The position numbers and the translations under genes were made by a program. A stretch of 64,000 bases of DNA, from the NCBI GenBank assembly GCA_025093985.1, contig JACAAK010000001.1, positions 744,001-808,000 on the forward strand, read 5' to 3'. This document shows positions 38,501-50,413 of the stretch, in pieces. The notes under the pieces are model-generated. The model saw only the letters and a list, made by a program, of their open reading frames with translations, searched no databases and was not told the DNA's origin. The DNA is from Calvatia gigantea (Eukaryota; Basidiomycota; Agaricomycetes; Agaricales; Lycoperdaceae). Position 1 is the first letter of the stretch. Every line of letters begins with the position of its first letter.

Positions 38501-39089
38501 GCCGGAGGATCATCTGCAGGGAGTGGTCCGAAGTTGCCAAAAGAGGGTCCAGAGTCATAAGATTCATATTTGGGGCCAGGAGGATCATGAGGGCCAGGTT
38601 CCCTCTTTAGGAGGTCAGATGGACCCGGAAGACAAAAGCAATAGAAGGCGTACGCCAGGTTCAAGGTCACCAAGCTCAGATGTCCTTCCTTCCTGAAAGT
38701 TGGAATCAGCATCTTCCCCATTGATGCCGTCATCATGCGCAGACAAGGCACCGTTGCCATTTCGAAGACTTCGGTGAGAGTAAGGCGGCGAGCGAACTTC
38801 ACTCCTGTTACTACGGTACTCGGCCGATCCGATCATGGAACGTGGTGGGGTGTTATCAGGTTCTTCTCCCTCTTGCGCCATACCTTGAAGGTACTTCATG
38901 ACTGAAAATTTGGATTGAGTTATAGCGCCCGACTAGAACAAAGGGGTTTCTGCACCTTTCTCTCCCGGAGCTAGAACGAAAGGAATAATTGAGCGACCAA
39001 AGACATCCAACAAGGCGACGCGACACACCTGGAGTTTGAGAGCGAAGAAGAATAGGAACGAGAACTTCTTGGTTGCCAACAGCAGACAT
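35522..39089 (-). CDS. Large uncharacterised protein, Pro/Ser/Lys-repeat and acidic regions
   Basis: I do not recognise the family. The start MSAVGNQEVLVPILLRSQTPG is spliced to an exon containing PFVLAPGEK, then a Ser/Pro-rich region. A run of short repeats of the type KAPSQ/KTPSK/KAPSK lies near 37550-37640. A conserved-looking helix follows (LVKKALRKAIRQRVKKLGMRYDAE near 37220-37290). A coiled-coil candidate (DLKREIVLMQQRLESIGENL) spans the 36,950-37,030 region. An acidic tract (GEEFDDDDEEDNRPPP) lies near 36550-36600. The C-terminal domain is W-rich (LLNWAIIWPMSEFDRALN, DPDHWVVHRFSL, GRPLGWWFAIRVAWP) and ends at 35522. Length is about 1000 residues. It could be a basidiomycete-specific regulatory or scaffold protein. 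Confidence 0.65.
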
Positions 39090-39164
39090 GGTGGTGTCAA
39101 AAGATGAAGGAGTAGAGGTAGCGCGCTAGAAGTAGTCGCAAAAGGATAGAACTAGTATTTGCAA

Positions 39165-39204
39165 CGCCGAAGAACGGTTTTTCGCGGAAAAAGCGAAGTC
39201 GGCG
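39165..39204. promoter_or_regulatory. Nested palindrome with E2F/MBF-like core upstream of the large unknown gene
   Basis: The inner palindrome TTTTTCGCGGAAAAA (39178-39192) sits inside outer arms CGCCGA (39165-39170) and TCGGCG (39199-39204). It lies about 75-115 bp upstream of the ATG of the minus-strand gene at 39089. The core resembles an E2F/MBF-type site (TTTCGCG). Function is inference. Confidence 0.35.
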
Positions 39205-42144
39205 ATTTGAAAAGGCTCAGAAATATCTGTAGGGGAAGTGTACAGGTGGTAATCAGATGTTAAGGAATAAAGGATATCGCAGTGGAGCTGTAAGCAGAAT
39301 TTCTGGAGTAGTGGCGAAAAGCACTCTGCAGTGCGCAAGGGTCCCCCAAACGTCAGATTCAACTGTGTACAAATACACACAAATACCCGAGATAACTCTC
39401 CCGGAGTTCTTATTGTGGGGTTCGGGAACCCTGACATGTCCGGTGTGTCCGAGAAAGCTGTTCAAGGTGATTTCACGGAAACTGCTGGAAACTGATAGGG
39501 CACCCGCAGAAGGTCCATAAGAAACAGCAGGCCGCAGCAGGTGCTTTATCCTCGACAGTTTTCTTTCCAAATCAGGCCACTGGCGCTGGGCTGCTGTCAA
39601 TGCTCTACAAACCGCGATTCAGCAGTTTCTCACACGAATCAATCCCTGGCCGAATATACTTGAGTCTTGACACAACCACAAAATCATTATTTTCAAACAT
39701 TAGGCGCCCTTGTAAGGTAAATATCTTACCATTTCAAGCGCGCGATCTTAATTGGCGAGCAACACGTCGAGATCACAGAACGAAACATTCAATGATCGGG
39801 ATGGTTCAACAGAATAACCACCAGAACTACGTCATCGGCCGCTGCAGCATATTAAAACGTCACCAACCTCATGCGGTGCAACAGAATCCAACAGCATTCG
39901 CGAGTATTGAATAATTTCCGACTGTGCCTCATCAGAAGCTGGCGCTCATATTATACAAACCGAGTCTCATTTTCCCATACCAATGCAATATAAATAGACC
40001 TAGAACACGACCAGGACATCAAGTCCTTGAATCGGAGGTGCCTAGAAACAAAAAAGAAGCTCTGCTGCGTACTGTAAAATCTATGTGCATACCGAACTGG
40101 ATATCTCAAGAATTAAATAGATGTCCAGCACGCCGATTAAGCCTGTGGTGCCTGACACCAGTCCTGTTTCGGGACGTACGACGCTCAGCGTGCGCTTTGC
40201 TACATCTTCTCTTTCCTGGAGCCAAGTTGGCATTAGGAATTTAGGATTGTGGCACTGCTGGTGGCTCTCCCGTGCTGTGACGTGACGGTTGAAGGCCTAG
40301 CGGTCGTTTGATGTCGCTGGAGAGACATTAAATCGTGGTCTAGGAGGGGTAGAGCTAGATTGTGGCCCTCTCATTGTTTCGGAAGGGGTGGCGTTAGATT
40401 GTGGCCTGCTCAATGTTTTGGAAGGGGTAGCTGCATTTGAGGCGCTCATCGCCCCACTCTTGGTAGGTGTAGAGTCGGATCCTTCAGGGCAGAACGAGAT
40501 CAAGAGATCTACCTAACAACAACGAGCATTGAGTATCACTGTTGAAAAGTTGGTGGTTGGGACTCCCTACAGTCATCATCCTGGCACTGAACCTGGACCT
40601 GGTTGTCGTCAGGAACAAAAAAGGCTGTTCTACAATCCGGAGAGGAGCCTAATAATGATGCATGAGCTGTCGTTCGGCCCAAAGTTAAGGTACATACAGG
40701 CAGCGCCCTGTCCATCACATCCATTTATATAGCTTCGAGCGCGCGTAAACTTCAGCATGCTCAAAGCATGGAACAATGTCTCACCTAAATGAAATGGGCA
40801 CCGAGTACGCCAAGCTACGTGAATCCTTTCAGCACACAAACACGCTCCCGGCGTGGAACGAGCACTCACGGAGGTATCAAGGAAATATCCACGCTGGACC
40901 CACAGCCAGGGCATTTCGGGTTGATAAGCGTCATCTCGACAAGTGTGCATCCTTCTCCATTCAAATCGCAGTTCCCTGTGAGAGAACCCGTCAGATAATT
41001 ACACGTGGCCAGATTGCTAGCGCCTATCTATACCAGTTTGGAGGTACCTAGAATATATCGTCAGGCTTTCGTGTGAAGTGCGTGCTATGGCACGTACGCG
41101 ATACCAGACGTGAAAGCACCTTCGGAAACGAACTCTTCTCCTTGAGACAAGACCTTTCCATCCTTCAATAAATGCGGCTAAAATGGTGTCCGCCTCTTAG
41201 GCGATACTGGGAGTGCGGGGTCAAGCCAACGTACATTTCCATAGCCACAACTTTGACCCCCCCCGTTTTTCAGTCCTTTACGAAGAAAAAGAGGTGGTCA
41301 TTCACCCACCGGTTGTCAAACCTAACCTTGTGTTTCTCCGCTCTGACACCCCAAAAGACTCCGGAAATACACAATACTCGAATCGCGGTCCTCAGGACGC
41401 GGTCCATGCGGGTAAAAAGAGTGAGTCCAGAAAGGAGGGAATGAAGGAGAGACAAGAACGTAAGAAAGACAGACGAAGGAGGTCAGCAATGTACACTGTT
41501 CTCAACCGCCCGCAACCCAACAGGCTAGGAGAATTAATGAAAAAAAAACTGTGACGTGATCCGGGCGGAATGTGGTTGTAAGGTGATAGGGGGTGTAGCG
41601 CAGGCGTTCGTTGGATCAGCGCGAGGCTCCACCCGTCGATATTCTAATCCCTGTGCTCTGAAAATATCTAATCCAATACACAACAGCGGCTTGCAGATCC
41701 ATGCACTGGCCGTGCTGAGCGATTCTCGGATAAACGGATCATCGACATGTTTAATATATGGGCCATTTGTTGATTGAGTATGATACTCAAGGTCGGTGAT
41801 CGACCTCGGCCAGGTCGCCCCCTTACACCAGTTGGGAACTCCCATACTTCTTTTCCCTAAAAGGTTCCTTGGATGCATTTATTCACTGCGGGCGGTCAAG
41901 GGCATGAAGTTTCTAATTTTATAGCACACTTAAGAAGGGTACGTTGTCTGGAGAGCGGCGATCTATGCAAACAGAAAAATAGGAATGCGCGGGTCACGGA
42001 AAGCTATACACAGAGCCCAGTGGAGACGTTGACTGTGCCCAACAAACCGTGACATAACCTAGGAACCACAACCACGGTTACGAAGCCCCACACCAAGCGC
42101 GCTCTTGGGCCTTCAAAGGCACAGCAAAGGGGTGGCCACCATGA
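39205..42144. other. Gene-poor region with repeats and lipase 3' flank
   Basis: Nearly 3 kb without a confident gene. On the minus strand 40297-40503 encodes a small Pro/Ser/Thr-rich repeat (two to three units of about 13 residues), preceded further upstream by a TATA-like site near 40727. It could be the end of an unrecognised short gene. A 113-codon plus ORF (41213-41554) ends in a very basic tract and is doubtful. From about 41556 the sequence is homologous to the downstream flank of the second lipase copy (from about 62810). Confidence 0.35.
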
Positions 42145-43479
42145 CTAGAAAAGAACGGGAGTCAGCCACGCGATCATAGAACAAGGGAAAGAAGTACGTC
42201 GGCCAAAATAGATAGTGTGAGGAGGATTGATGCCAGTGGATACTATCAGGTAATGTGAGCGGTAACAAAGTACAAGATACTGGAAGCCTCACTGATGGAT
42301 GCACTGCAAGTGGGATCCTCCTGCCCAACGCACTGACGGGTATTAGCAGGCGACGCTGTCCAATCATAAGTGTGAACGGTGAAGCTAGTATATTGTAGTA
42401 GGTGTCCCTCACGTAATTCCCTGAAATTCCAATATTCGGTAGCACTGGCAAGAAATCAAATTTTTTGCGGATACTGGCCATTGAGTCGGCATGCACGTAC
42501 AAGTGGCGATAACCAAAGAGCGTGGGCGGGAGTCCGGGAACACCATCTGCAGGATATGCTCAAGGTCAGGATAATCTGACTACTTGCCGATCCTAAATCA
42601 CTCACCCCAAGTGTGGACAGCTGGTGAAGAAAATTAGTATTCTGTAACGGTGCCAAGGACAGGAGAACCTCACCTCGGAAAATGTTGTCAGCTCCAATCT
42701 GCCGCTCAACGTAGGAGGCAAACGCCGGGTTTCCAGTCCTAGGCTGACCTACGGAGCCTTGTGGTCAGATATTTGTAAACGTGGCAAACGGGAAATATAT
42801 ACCGAAGGTGTACAATTGCAATGGAACGTTGGGATGTGCTGCATGGATAGAAATAGCACCCAGCGATGCGATCGCACCCCCAAGGGAGTGACCTGCGACG
42901 ACAATGTGATAGGCTGGGAAGGAAGTAACCTGCTCTTGGACAATCTGCAGAACGCCCGCAGCAACGGAGTTGTATCCGTCCAGAAATCCAACGTGTACTT
43001 CCGCATCTCCAACATCCGTGAGGCCGGGGGATGTGAGGGGGGTGAGACGGAACCGGAAATCTGTTCATGGGCGATCAGGACCAACTCCAGCAGTTTAAAG
43101 ACGACTGGTTCACCAGTTATAATGTCCCTAAGAGAGGCTTCTGTCCCTCGGAACACTACAACAATCTCCGTTCTATTGTCGTCCCGTACCACCATTCCGT
43201 CAGTTCCTGTTATGAGGCTGCCAACCTGCGCCGCGTGAGTTTCGTGGTTTAATGTGGTAACGAAAGAGAATGTACCCGTCTGACGAGTGTGTTGCCCAGA
43301 GGGCTGGGACATATCAGCCCATAGGAAGCAGCGCAATACCTCGTATATAACACAAGATCATCGTAGACTGCCTGGCTTACAGCCGCGGCCTTGTTCTCTT
43401 CAACAGGAACCGCGGCCACCTGCAGAGAAGTGACCAAGAAAACAGCGAGACCGACGAGCAACATCCTGAGGGGATACAT
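42145..43479 (-). CDS. Secreted class 3 lipase (fungal lipase/feruloyl-esterase type)
   Basis: The start MYPLRMLLVGLAVFLVTSLQ is a signal peptide; VPVEENKAAAVSQAVYDDLV follows. The alpha/beta-hydrolase core includes NRTEIVVVFRGTEASLRDI, DVGDAEVHVGFLDGYNSVA and AYHIVVAGHSLGGAIASLGA. In the last, the nucleophile Ser lies in the GHSLGG elbow (about 42880-42900). A downstream exon has PRTGNPAFASYVERQIGA. The C-terminal exons read TYDWTASPANTRQCVGQEDP and, after a short intron, STGINPPHTIYFGRRTSFP, ending LTPVLF at 42145. Such lipases hydrolyse acylglycerols or feruloyl esters outside the cell. The start at 43479 is chosen for the signal peptide and the TATA box about 60 bp upstream. A second diverged copy starts off the right edge of the window. 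Confidence 0.87.
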
Positions 43480-43534
43480 ATCCAAAGAAAACGAGATACG
43501 AGTTGAGGATGCAAGGCCATATCTGGGGGCACAG

Positions 43535-43543
43535 AATTTATAA
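43535..43543 (-). promoter_or_regulatory. TATA box of the lipase gene
   Basis: TTATAAATT on the minus strand lies about 60 bp upstream of the lipase ATG at 43479. Spacing fits a core promoter. Confidence 0.45.
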
Positions 43544-43645
43544 CGACTGTCTAAGGCGCTTGGCACCAGGTTAATGAATGAAAAGGTTCTGGGGCGTGAC
43601 CAACGTCAAATTGTGTTAACTGGTATTTGGAAGGACCATTGCTTC

Positions 43646-44038
43646 GAAGTGATCTGTAGTTTAATGGCTCGGGATACCGGGGCCCTTGGGGAGTTTATCT
43701 TCATTTTGTAAGGGTACGAAATATAAACGACTCTAGATGGGAAACGAAAGGTGGGCACACCAGCACCGGAGCCCCCATCGCCGAATGGGCATGAAGTGCT
43801 AGTAACGCAGCAGTCGGTTGGGAGACGGGCTCGTTATGTTGATTGGCATTGAGGCCCGTTGCCCAGAAGTGATCTGTAGGTTAATGTTGTGGGATACCGG
43901 AACATGTGGGTGCTTCATCTTCCAGCCACTCTCAAGGACCGAACGTTTCTAGGTGGGGACATAAGTCGGGCACACCAGCACCAGAAGCCATCTTTTCAAT
44001 GGGCGTGAAGCGGTAGCAACGTGGTAGCCAGTCCCAAG
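43646..44038. repeat. Imperfect direct repeat (about 220-bp period) upstream of the lipase
   Basis: Two copies begin GAAGTGATCTGTAG at 43646 and 43866. They share further blocks (GGGATACCGG, GGGCACACCAGCACC, and an AATGGGC motif followed by GTGAAG or ATGAAG). Similarity is partial, so this is an old tandem duplication in the upstream region of the lipase. It ends about 220 bp before the LTR element. Confidence 0.7.
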
Positions 44039-44260
44039 GCTACTAGAAATCTTGAAAGAAACCAGTCGGAATAATCAAGGAGTTGAGCATAGTCAAAAAT
44101 ACGGTCATTTGACACCTTCTATGGACCATCGCGGTGGTCCCGTGAATGCCGCCCACAAGCTTGCGTTCTTTTCCGCGCAATTTACAATGCGTGCTACCCT
44201 CCACCAAACGTGGATTCATCTGCTGTATGAGTTCCACGGGATGGCGTATCGTGTCCGTTG

Positions 44261-44804
44261 TGTTGAGAGAACGAGTAGACATCCCAATATATGTTCACAC
44301 TACCTTAGCGTGTAGGCGTCAGCGGTGGAGGGTAGTCGTATTCATCCGGGAGACGGTCCAGTAGGAGAGGTGCATGGTAGCGGACATAGTCCTGCTTATA
44401 CCATCGTACTCAGAGAGTCTTGAGGAGAAGGGAAGCGATGCTTAGAGAAGCTAGCGTAGAGTGGAGAAGACATAGTGTCTTATGCCAGAAGGCATCGCTA
44501 GAAAGGCGTACATACTACAATGCTACATAAGGGTATATATACTAATATCCCTGGTCTGTGCACTCTAAACCCTTATACGGGTGAGGTCTAACTACCAGTA
44601 GCATAAGTGGAGCATACTGTGCACGTCCACATGTACTAGAAGGTTCCATGCGTAGTATCTACCTGCTACTTACAGTGCGGTATCCTACGTGCGTAGTCCA
44701 TAATAGTATCCATTATTATCGACCCTCTGAAGGTGAAATACTCGAACCCCGTTTCAGCTATAAATAGACTGAACCAACGTAGTGGTACGGAGCGAGATTC
44801 AACA
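44261..44804 (+). repeat. 5' LTR of the LARD-like element
   Basis: 544 bp, TGTTGA...TCAACA termini. It matches 50414-50957 without indels. TATAAATAG lies about 40 bp before its right end. Confidence 0.92.
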
Positions 44805-45252
44805 CTCCTCCTCACTTGAAGGGGGGAAGATTAACGCTTCAATAATCTAGCGGTATTGAAACCAGACTTAGACATTGGAATCTTCAACAAAAGAGCGGCA
44901 GTGCCGAACATCAAATGTCGGAGTCATCAACGATTATGCGGAATTAACCAGCTTTTGAAGGTTGGAAAAGAATTCCTGTAGCGGAGAGGAATTGATGCTA
45001 GCGTTTGCTATGATGGCCATAAAGGACGCAACAACAATTGCTTTGAGCTATCAAAGCCTAAAAAGACTCCTCCAGAAATTGTAAACAGCAATTCTTTCGA
45101 AGCGTTTAACAAGTCTGTTTTTCCGCGTAGGTGCGAAATACAAAAACCATTTTTGCTTATTCAGCATGCGATTATTGTGAGATCAGGAAAGCGGCAGTAT
45201 TAAGCCAGCGTAACCAAGGCCGTCACTTTGCGGTTATGTAGATCAATCAGCC

Positions 45253-48200
45253 GCGGCAGTCACTTGAGCCGGCGAAGCAATGAAGCTACAAGCCTTGTTC
45301 TGATTTTTACTCAAACAAATTCCAAATTAATGGATTCGCAAATGGAAGTGGTCTCATGCAGTTTTCCTCCATGCAAAAGGCATTTCGGCCGATGCGGATT
45401 AAGGATACAGTCCCAAGGAATGCATACACACTTTTTGTTATTTCCCATCAACTCCGAAAAGGAGGGAGGAACAATTAAGTTCCTTATTTGTTTTTCCATA
45501 CAACTCGGAAGAGGTGGAAGGATCTTGAAATTGACCCTATATATTTTTCCGGACTCTCGATTTGAGGCGGATGGATAAATTCCATATAGATGTTTTACCG
45601 TCGACTCACGAAGAGGCGGAAGGTTACATTCAAAACCTATGAAGTTTTTCCTCGATCTTGTAAAAGAGAGAAAGGATCGTTAAACCCTATCTTATTTTTA
45701 TCTTGCGAAAGGAATAAGTTCCTGCCATATTTTTACATTCGACTCTTGAGCGAGTGTGAAGGAATATGTTCCTGATTTATTTTATCCAACAACTCGTAAG
45801 AGGTGAAAAGGTAAAAGTGTAAACCTTGTAATATTTTCTCCTACGACTCGCTAGAGGAGGAAGGAATAATTTCCTAATGTTATTTTTGCCTAAGGCGCTC
45901 ATCTTGAGACGTCGGCGGGGATAACTCCCCATTTGTTTTATCAGCGACTCGCAAGAGGCGATAGGAACAATTGAAAGTCCTATGAATATATTTTTCCAGC
46001 GACTGTGGCGGAAAGGGATATTTCTTAACCTAATATTTTTATCCAAGCGTCTTCGTATGAAGGCGGAAAGGAATATCATATCCTTTATGTTTTCCCCATC
46101 TACTCTGAAGAGGAGGGCTTGCGATGACATAGGAATCGGTATCATGTTGTGGCAGTCACTCGAGCCAGCTAGTTACATCGCATTGCGGCAGTCACTCGAG
46201 CCAGCTTATTGCGGATCCGTTAGACTTTATTGCCAAAGCGAGGTCGACGAAGTGGTTTCAGAAAATGCAGATAAAATCCAGCGTAATCTCATGAAGGCGG
46301 ATTAAATCCTGTTCAATCAAGGATTTAAGATTCCTTCCACGTAACACGTATAGTGCTCGTCTGGTGTCATTCAAACTCTCTTCTTATCTGGTAAGCCGAA
46401 GCCCGTCAGATTATTCCAGTGTATCTTCTCATCCAGTCTGCAAAGGCAGTTTTGTCATCAACGCTAAGCATTTCTCATATGCGCGGATAACTGGAGAATT
46501 AAATCACAAAGGCGATGCCTTCAACTTAATGAAGTTCCTTTGCTGTTAGGCGCAGGATAAGGCGGTCATCGGATTTGGAGTAAGAATACTGTATCCGTTG
46601 TTCTCCTCCATGCTTTTCAGCATGTTAAGTTTCCTAATACATGTTACTCAATCATATTGCTTTTTAGGGCTTAGAGAGTGTTTATCATGTTACGAACCAC
46701 CGCGGCGCACATCAATTAAGACGGACCGGCGAAGTGTAGCCTTTAAAAGCTTTAATCATATGCGGTTATTCACCAGCGATTAAGAACTTGTTTTACTGTA
46801 CTCCTCCCTCAGCGACGAGTGTTTTTCGATTTAAATGTCAACGCGCATTGTTAATGGCGGATCATTATCGATGCAATCCCAGAAATAAAAGAATTTTCTC
46901 GCAAGTTTGTTAAGCTATGCGAGGCGAAAGCTCATATGGAGGTATAACCATCACATATTTTTAGGATGATGTATCCGAGCTATTGCACTTTTCTGGTAGA
47001 CGCTAGCGTGAACGCGTAGCAAGTCTTATGCTTGTCCAACTCTAGTCGGTGAGTCCAAACGAGTTCTTCTTGAAATTTGAACGCCTAATCCATTATAGTC
47101 TACCTGTAGGTGACCCGCGTAATGAACAGTGCGGTCTTTCCTAATCAGGTTCAATTGTGCAATGCGTATCAACCAGCATTTTATTCTATAACTCCTCCAC
47201 AACGGTCGTACCACATAAGTGGCGACACAGAAGTGTGGTGTGTCAAAAGCGGTAGATATCCTGTAAGGGATGCGCATATTATGCATCAAATTGGCGAATA
47301 TGTCAGTGTAAGACATAGAATATGGTGGGCGGAGATTTCTCGAATGGAAATGGAAAGGAATCAGGAGGTGATCGTGGAGTGTAATGGAATATATCCTGCG
47401 ACATCCAAGGATGGTGGATAAAGAAATTGCTGTCTCTTGCTTCGTGCAGGTTTTGCTCTCTTCTTTGCAAATGAACTGGTTACTGCTATCCAGTTCCTGA
47501 ATCATGACGTTTTAAGGGTATATTCCCTCATCGAGTAAGGCATCCAAATGTGGATTGTTCGTAGAACGTTAAGCCTTTCTGTGTGCCGCTTGAACTCGAA
47601 AGTTCTCGTTGATCAAATGATCGAGGTATGTTACATCTCGAATAAGCGATCATGTTTGGGCGGTCATCATGTTAACTGATGCGCCGCAAAGCCAAACCCA
47701 CAGTACAGAACCAAATTAATGGTTTATCCCTTGATTTACACAATTAAGTGTCTTCCACTATAAACGCTTGGACTGGCGCATTACGCTCTAGTCAACGCTT
47801 AAACTATCACTGAGACGGGTAAGACCTTCCCGTTGCCATAAAGCTTTTAGGCTCTCAAAGTGTAGTGTGGATCAGTCCTTCTACATCAACTGTTGCAAAA
47901 GCATTGGGAGTAGGAGGTTTAAGTGGGTTATTCATGCCATGAATATTTGCTATTGCTCTTGTTTAGACAAACTCTCCTCCATATTCAGTTGCGACATTGG
48001 CTGTTGTCAGCTATACTGTAGAGGTTTCTCTAATGAATCTTAGAGCCTCATAACTTCTTTCGAAGGAGGACAACTATCATCATGAGATGAGAAGTTATAG
48101 AGTAGCGTTGTAGACGACTAGCAATTCCATCAAGTCCGAGTATTATGCTCAAGGACGAGGATATTCGTATAAAGGATTCTGGATAAAGGTACTGATGCAG

Positions 48201-49386
48201 TTTCCCTTGTGAAATAATCCAGAGTGGCAATGAAATAATGCAATCATCTCGACAAGTCGTAAAAGACGAGTGAAGAAGGCATAATCTTGGGAAGTTCTGT
48301 TCGATGATGTCAAATGATATAGTCTAGTAGGCGTAATGTTCAACAACCAAGCATCTCCTTGCTTATAATTGCAAGTTCGTGTACAACGATGAGATTGGGT
48401 GAACTAATACAGCTCTGCATGACTTATTGCAAAGGTGGTGACCTTTAACGATTGCCTCAAGAGTATAACACTCGAGGACATACATTATAAGATTTTCTCG
48501 ATATAGATCGGCTGCACACTAATGTGGCGCTACAAATCTTTATTCCTAATGTCATAGACTAATGCTGGAATATAAAAGCAGTTCAGATACTTGTCGTTCC
48601 CGAAGGATTCCAGTTTCTTGCCTCAAGCCTAATGTAAAGCGGCGAGGTCTAAGAATTAAACTTGGTGACATAGTACTGAAGCTCAACCGTTATACGTTGG
48701 GAGCTATTCTGCTAATTCCTAGATGTGTCGTAATTTCCTTTCTTTGTAATGATGCGATTCACGAGATCCTCGAAAGGATATTCTTCTCAAGTGAATAGAG
48801 CGTCTTGCTCCCGCTATCATCTTCATATAACCCGCAAGGATTTCTCACTTGTTGCGTAGAAAAGGATTTATAGCCAGCGCTTACATTTCACGTAGCACAC
48901 CGTTATTCGTAGCATTTATCAAGGAGTATGAAGTCGAAAGTACTGCCGTATATCCTTCCATTGGTATCAAGGTCAGCGACATCCGAAGATGGCGACACAA
49001 GAACTCCTCCGGCGCCAAGCTCCGTAAAGAGCGGTCTTAAAGGATTTCTTAAGGAATTCGTCGGCGTGTTGCATCGTATGGTGCTATACACATCCTCTTT
49101 CTCAATTATAGTTGTTAAATGGTGCGCTCAAGTCCTAATCGTGGATGGCGGCTTCCATGAAGTCAAACTTCCTTAAAGCAATCATTGTTATTCCTGTAGT
49201 TGGCGGACAAAGCATTTTTAACGTGCTCGTCCATGCTCTGACTTAAAACAGGTCTTCAAACTTGGGCGCGTGGACATGCGCTTAACACAAGTGAAGGAAC
49301 GTTGATGCTAGAAGCAGGGCGCGATATATAGAGACGCAGCTCCTCTATAAGAGAAATAGTATATGGCGGCAGTCGCTCGAGCCAGC
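45253..49386. repeat. Dispersed GGCAGTCACTCGAGCCAGC motif (four copies)
   Basis: Near-identical copies lie at about 45253-45273, 46151-46169, 46185-46205 and 49366-49386 within the LARD-like interior. The two middle copies are adjacent. Each contains CTCGAG or a variant and the pair GGC...GCC, so it is an imperfect palindrome. Shorter GCGG...CCAGC relatives are scattered through the interior. Confidence 0.6.
45440..46125 (+). repeat. Tandem array of about 14 units, period close to 51 bp, with inverted core
   Basis: Each unit has a core of the form RACTCg(n)aAGAGG followed by a GGAAGG-like purine run and a T-rich spacer. Cores start near 45451, 45503, 45553, 45604, 45654, 45701, 45742, 45792, 45846, 45897, 45947, 46002, 46049 and 46102. 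The CTC...GAG halves are complementary, so each unit could form a small stem-loop. Units are diverged from one another, so the array is older than this insertion. Confidence 0.7.
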
Positions 49387-50413
49387 AGCATATTTAAACT
49401 ATATTCTGAAGTATTTCTTGAAACGACATAATGGCGGTATTACCAGCTCATTATCCTTCTCCCCTTATTTCCCAGCTGCAAGGACGCGATTAGCGTTCTT
49501 CTCCTTGCTATCTTCGTTGGATATTTTTGCGAATGCTGCAAGTGCTGCTGCTATTGGCATAATGCCATGGTTTTATTGGTGCTGCTAGCCTTGCGGCCAC
49601 TGTCTACCATACCAGCGTAAGTGCTGCAAATGCTGCGGCCCACTGCCTTAGCGTGGCATAAAGCGCTTTAAAGCGCATGAGCTATCCATAGAAAGAGTAA
49701 AGCGGTGGTCGAATAGACGTGGAAGGGGTAAAGCGTTGAAGCCTGAAGTGAAGGAACAAACGGCGGACTTCTCAAAGATATTTTCTATATCCCAGCTTTA
49801 TTTGATTAAGCGGGCCTTAGCGGCTTATAACTGCCAGCTTAAGTGGGTCAAATAGCTCAGGTATATGCTCGTGGTGTGTTATTTTACTCAAGGCGGGACT
49901 TGCCCAATCGACTTGAAACACAAGAACACAAGGCTTATAATTTGCCTGACACTGCAGTTTTATTGCGGTCACTAAGACCAGCTAATTCACCAGCAAAGCG
50001 GAGCGTAATGCTCAGCGTAAATGATACATCATATAGTAAATTACTGAGGCGGATCTGAAGAGAATCCCAGAAAGCCCAAAGCGTCGTCGTCGATCAGAGA
50101 GAGAATACCAGAACAGAGGTGGAGCAACCAGAGTGGAACAGTTCTGCTGTAACCCAGAATGGGAAGCGGACCTAAAGCGGTCGAACCAGACCAGAGATGA
50201 CGGTTTGCCAGATCAAAACCAAGAATGGGTAACAACGTGTCAGTATCATGTAGGACTGCTGTGCGTAGTGCACGCGTTCACAACATGGGTCAGACAGGGT
50301 ATCAAGTGGACCAAAGGCACCACTGTCTCCCAGGTTGAAAGCGACCGTAGCCTCCTCAAACTCTACCAGCGTGCTAATGCGGTCCGAGTGAGCGGCGGTT
50401 GGGGCCCATAACC

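Noticed and set aside
45440..46125. CRISPR array suggested by regular repeat spacing
   Set aside because: The repeats are diverged and T-rich with no unique spacers, and the window is clearly eukaryotic.
47026..47505. 159-codon minus ORF in the LARD-like interior
   Set aside because: It has no retrotransposon or other motif, and shorter ORFs overlap it on the opposite strand. It looks like chance.
48562..48798. Possible trace of a copia-type integrase end in the LARD-like interior
   Set aside because: The resemblance rests on a few scattered residues and is too weak to claim a pol remnant.
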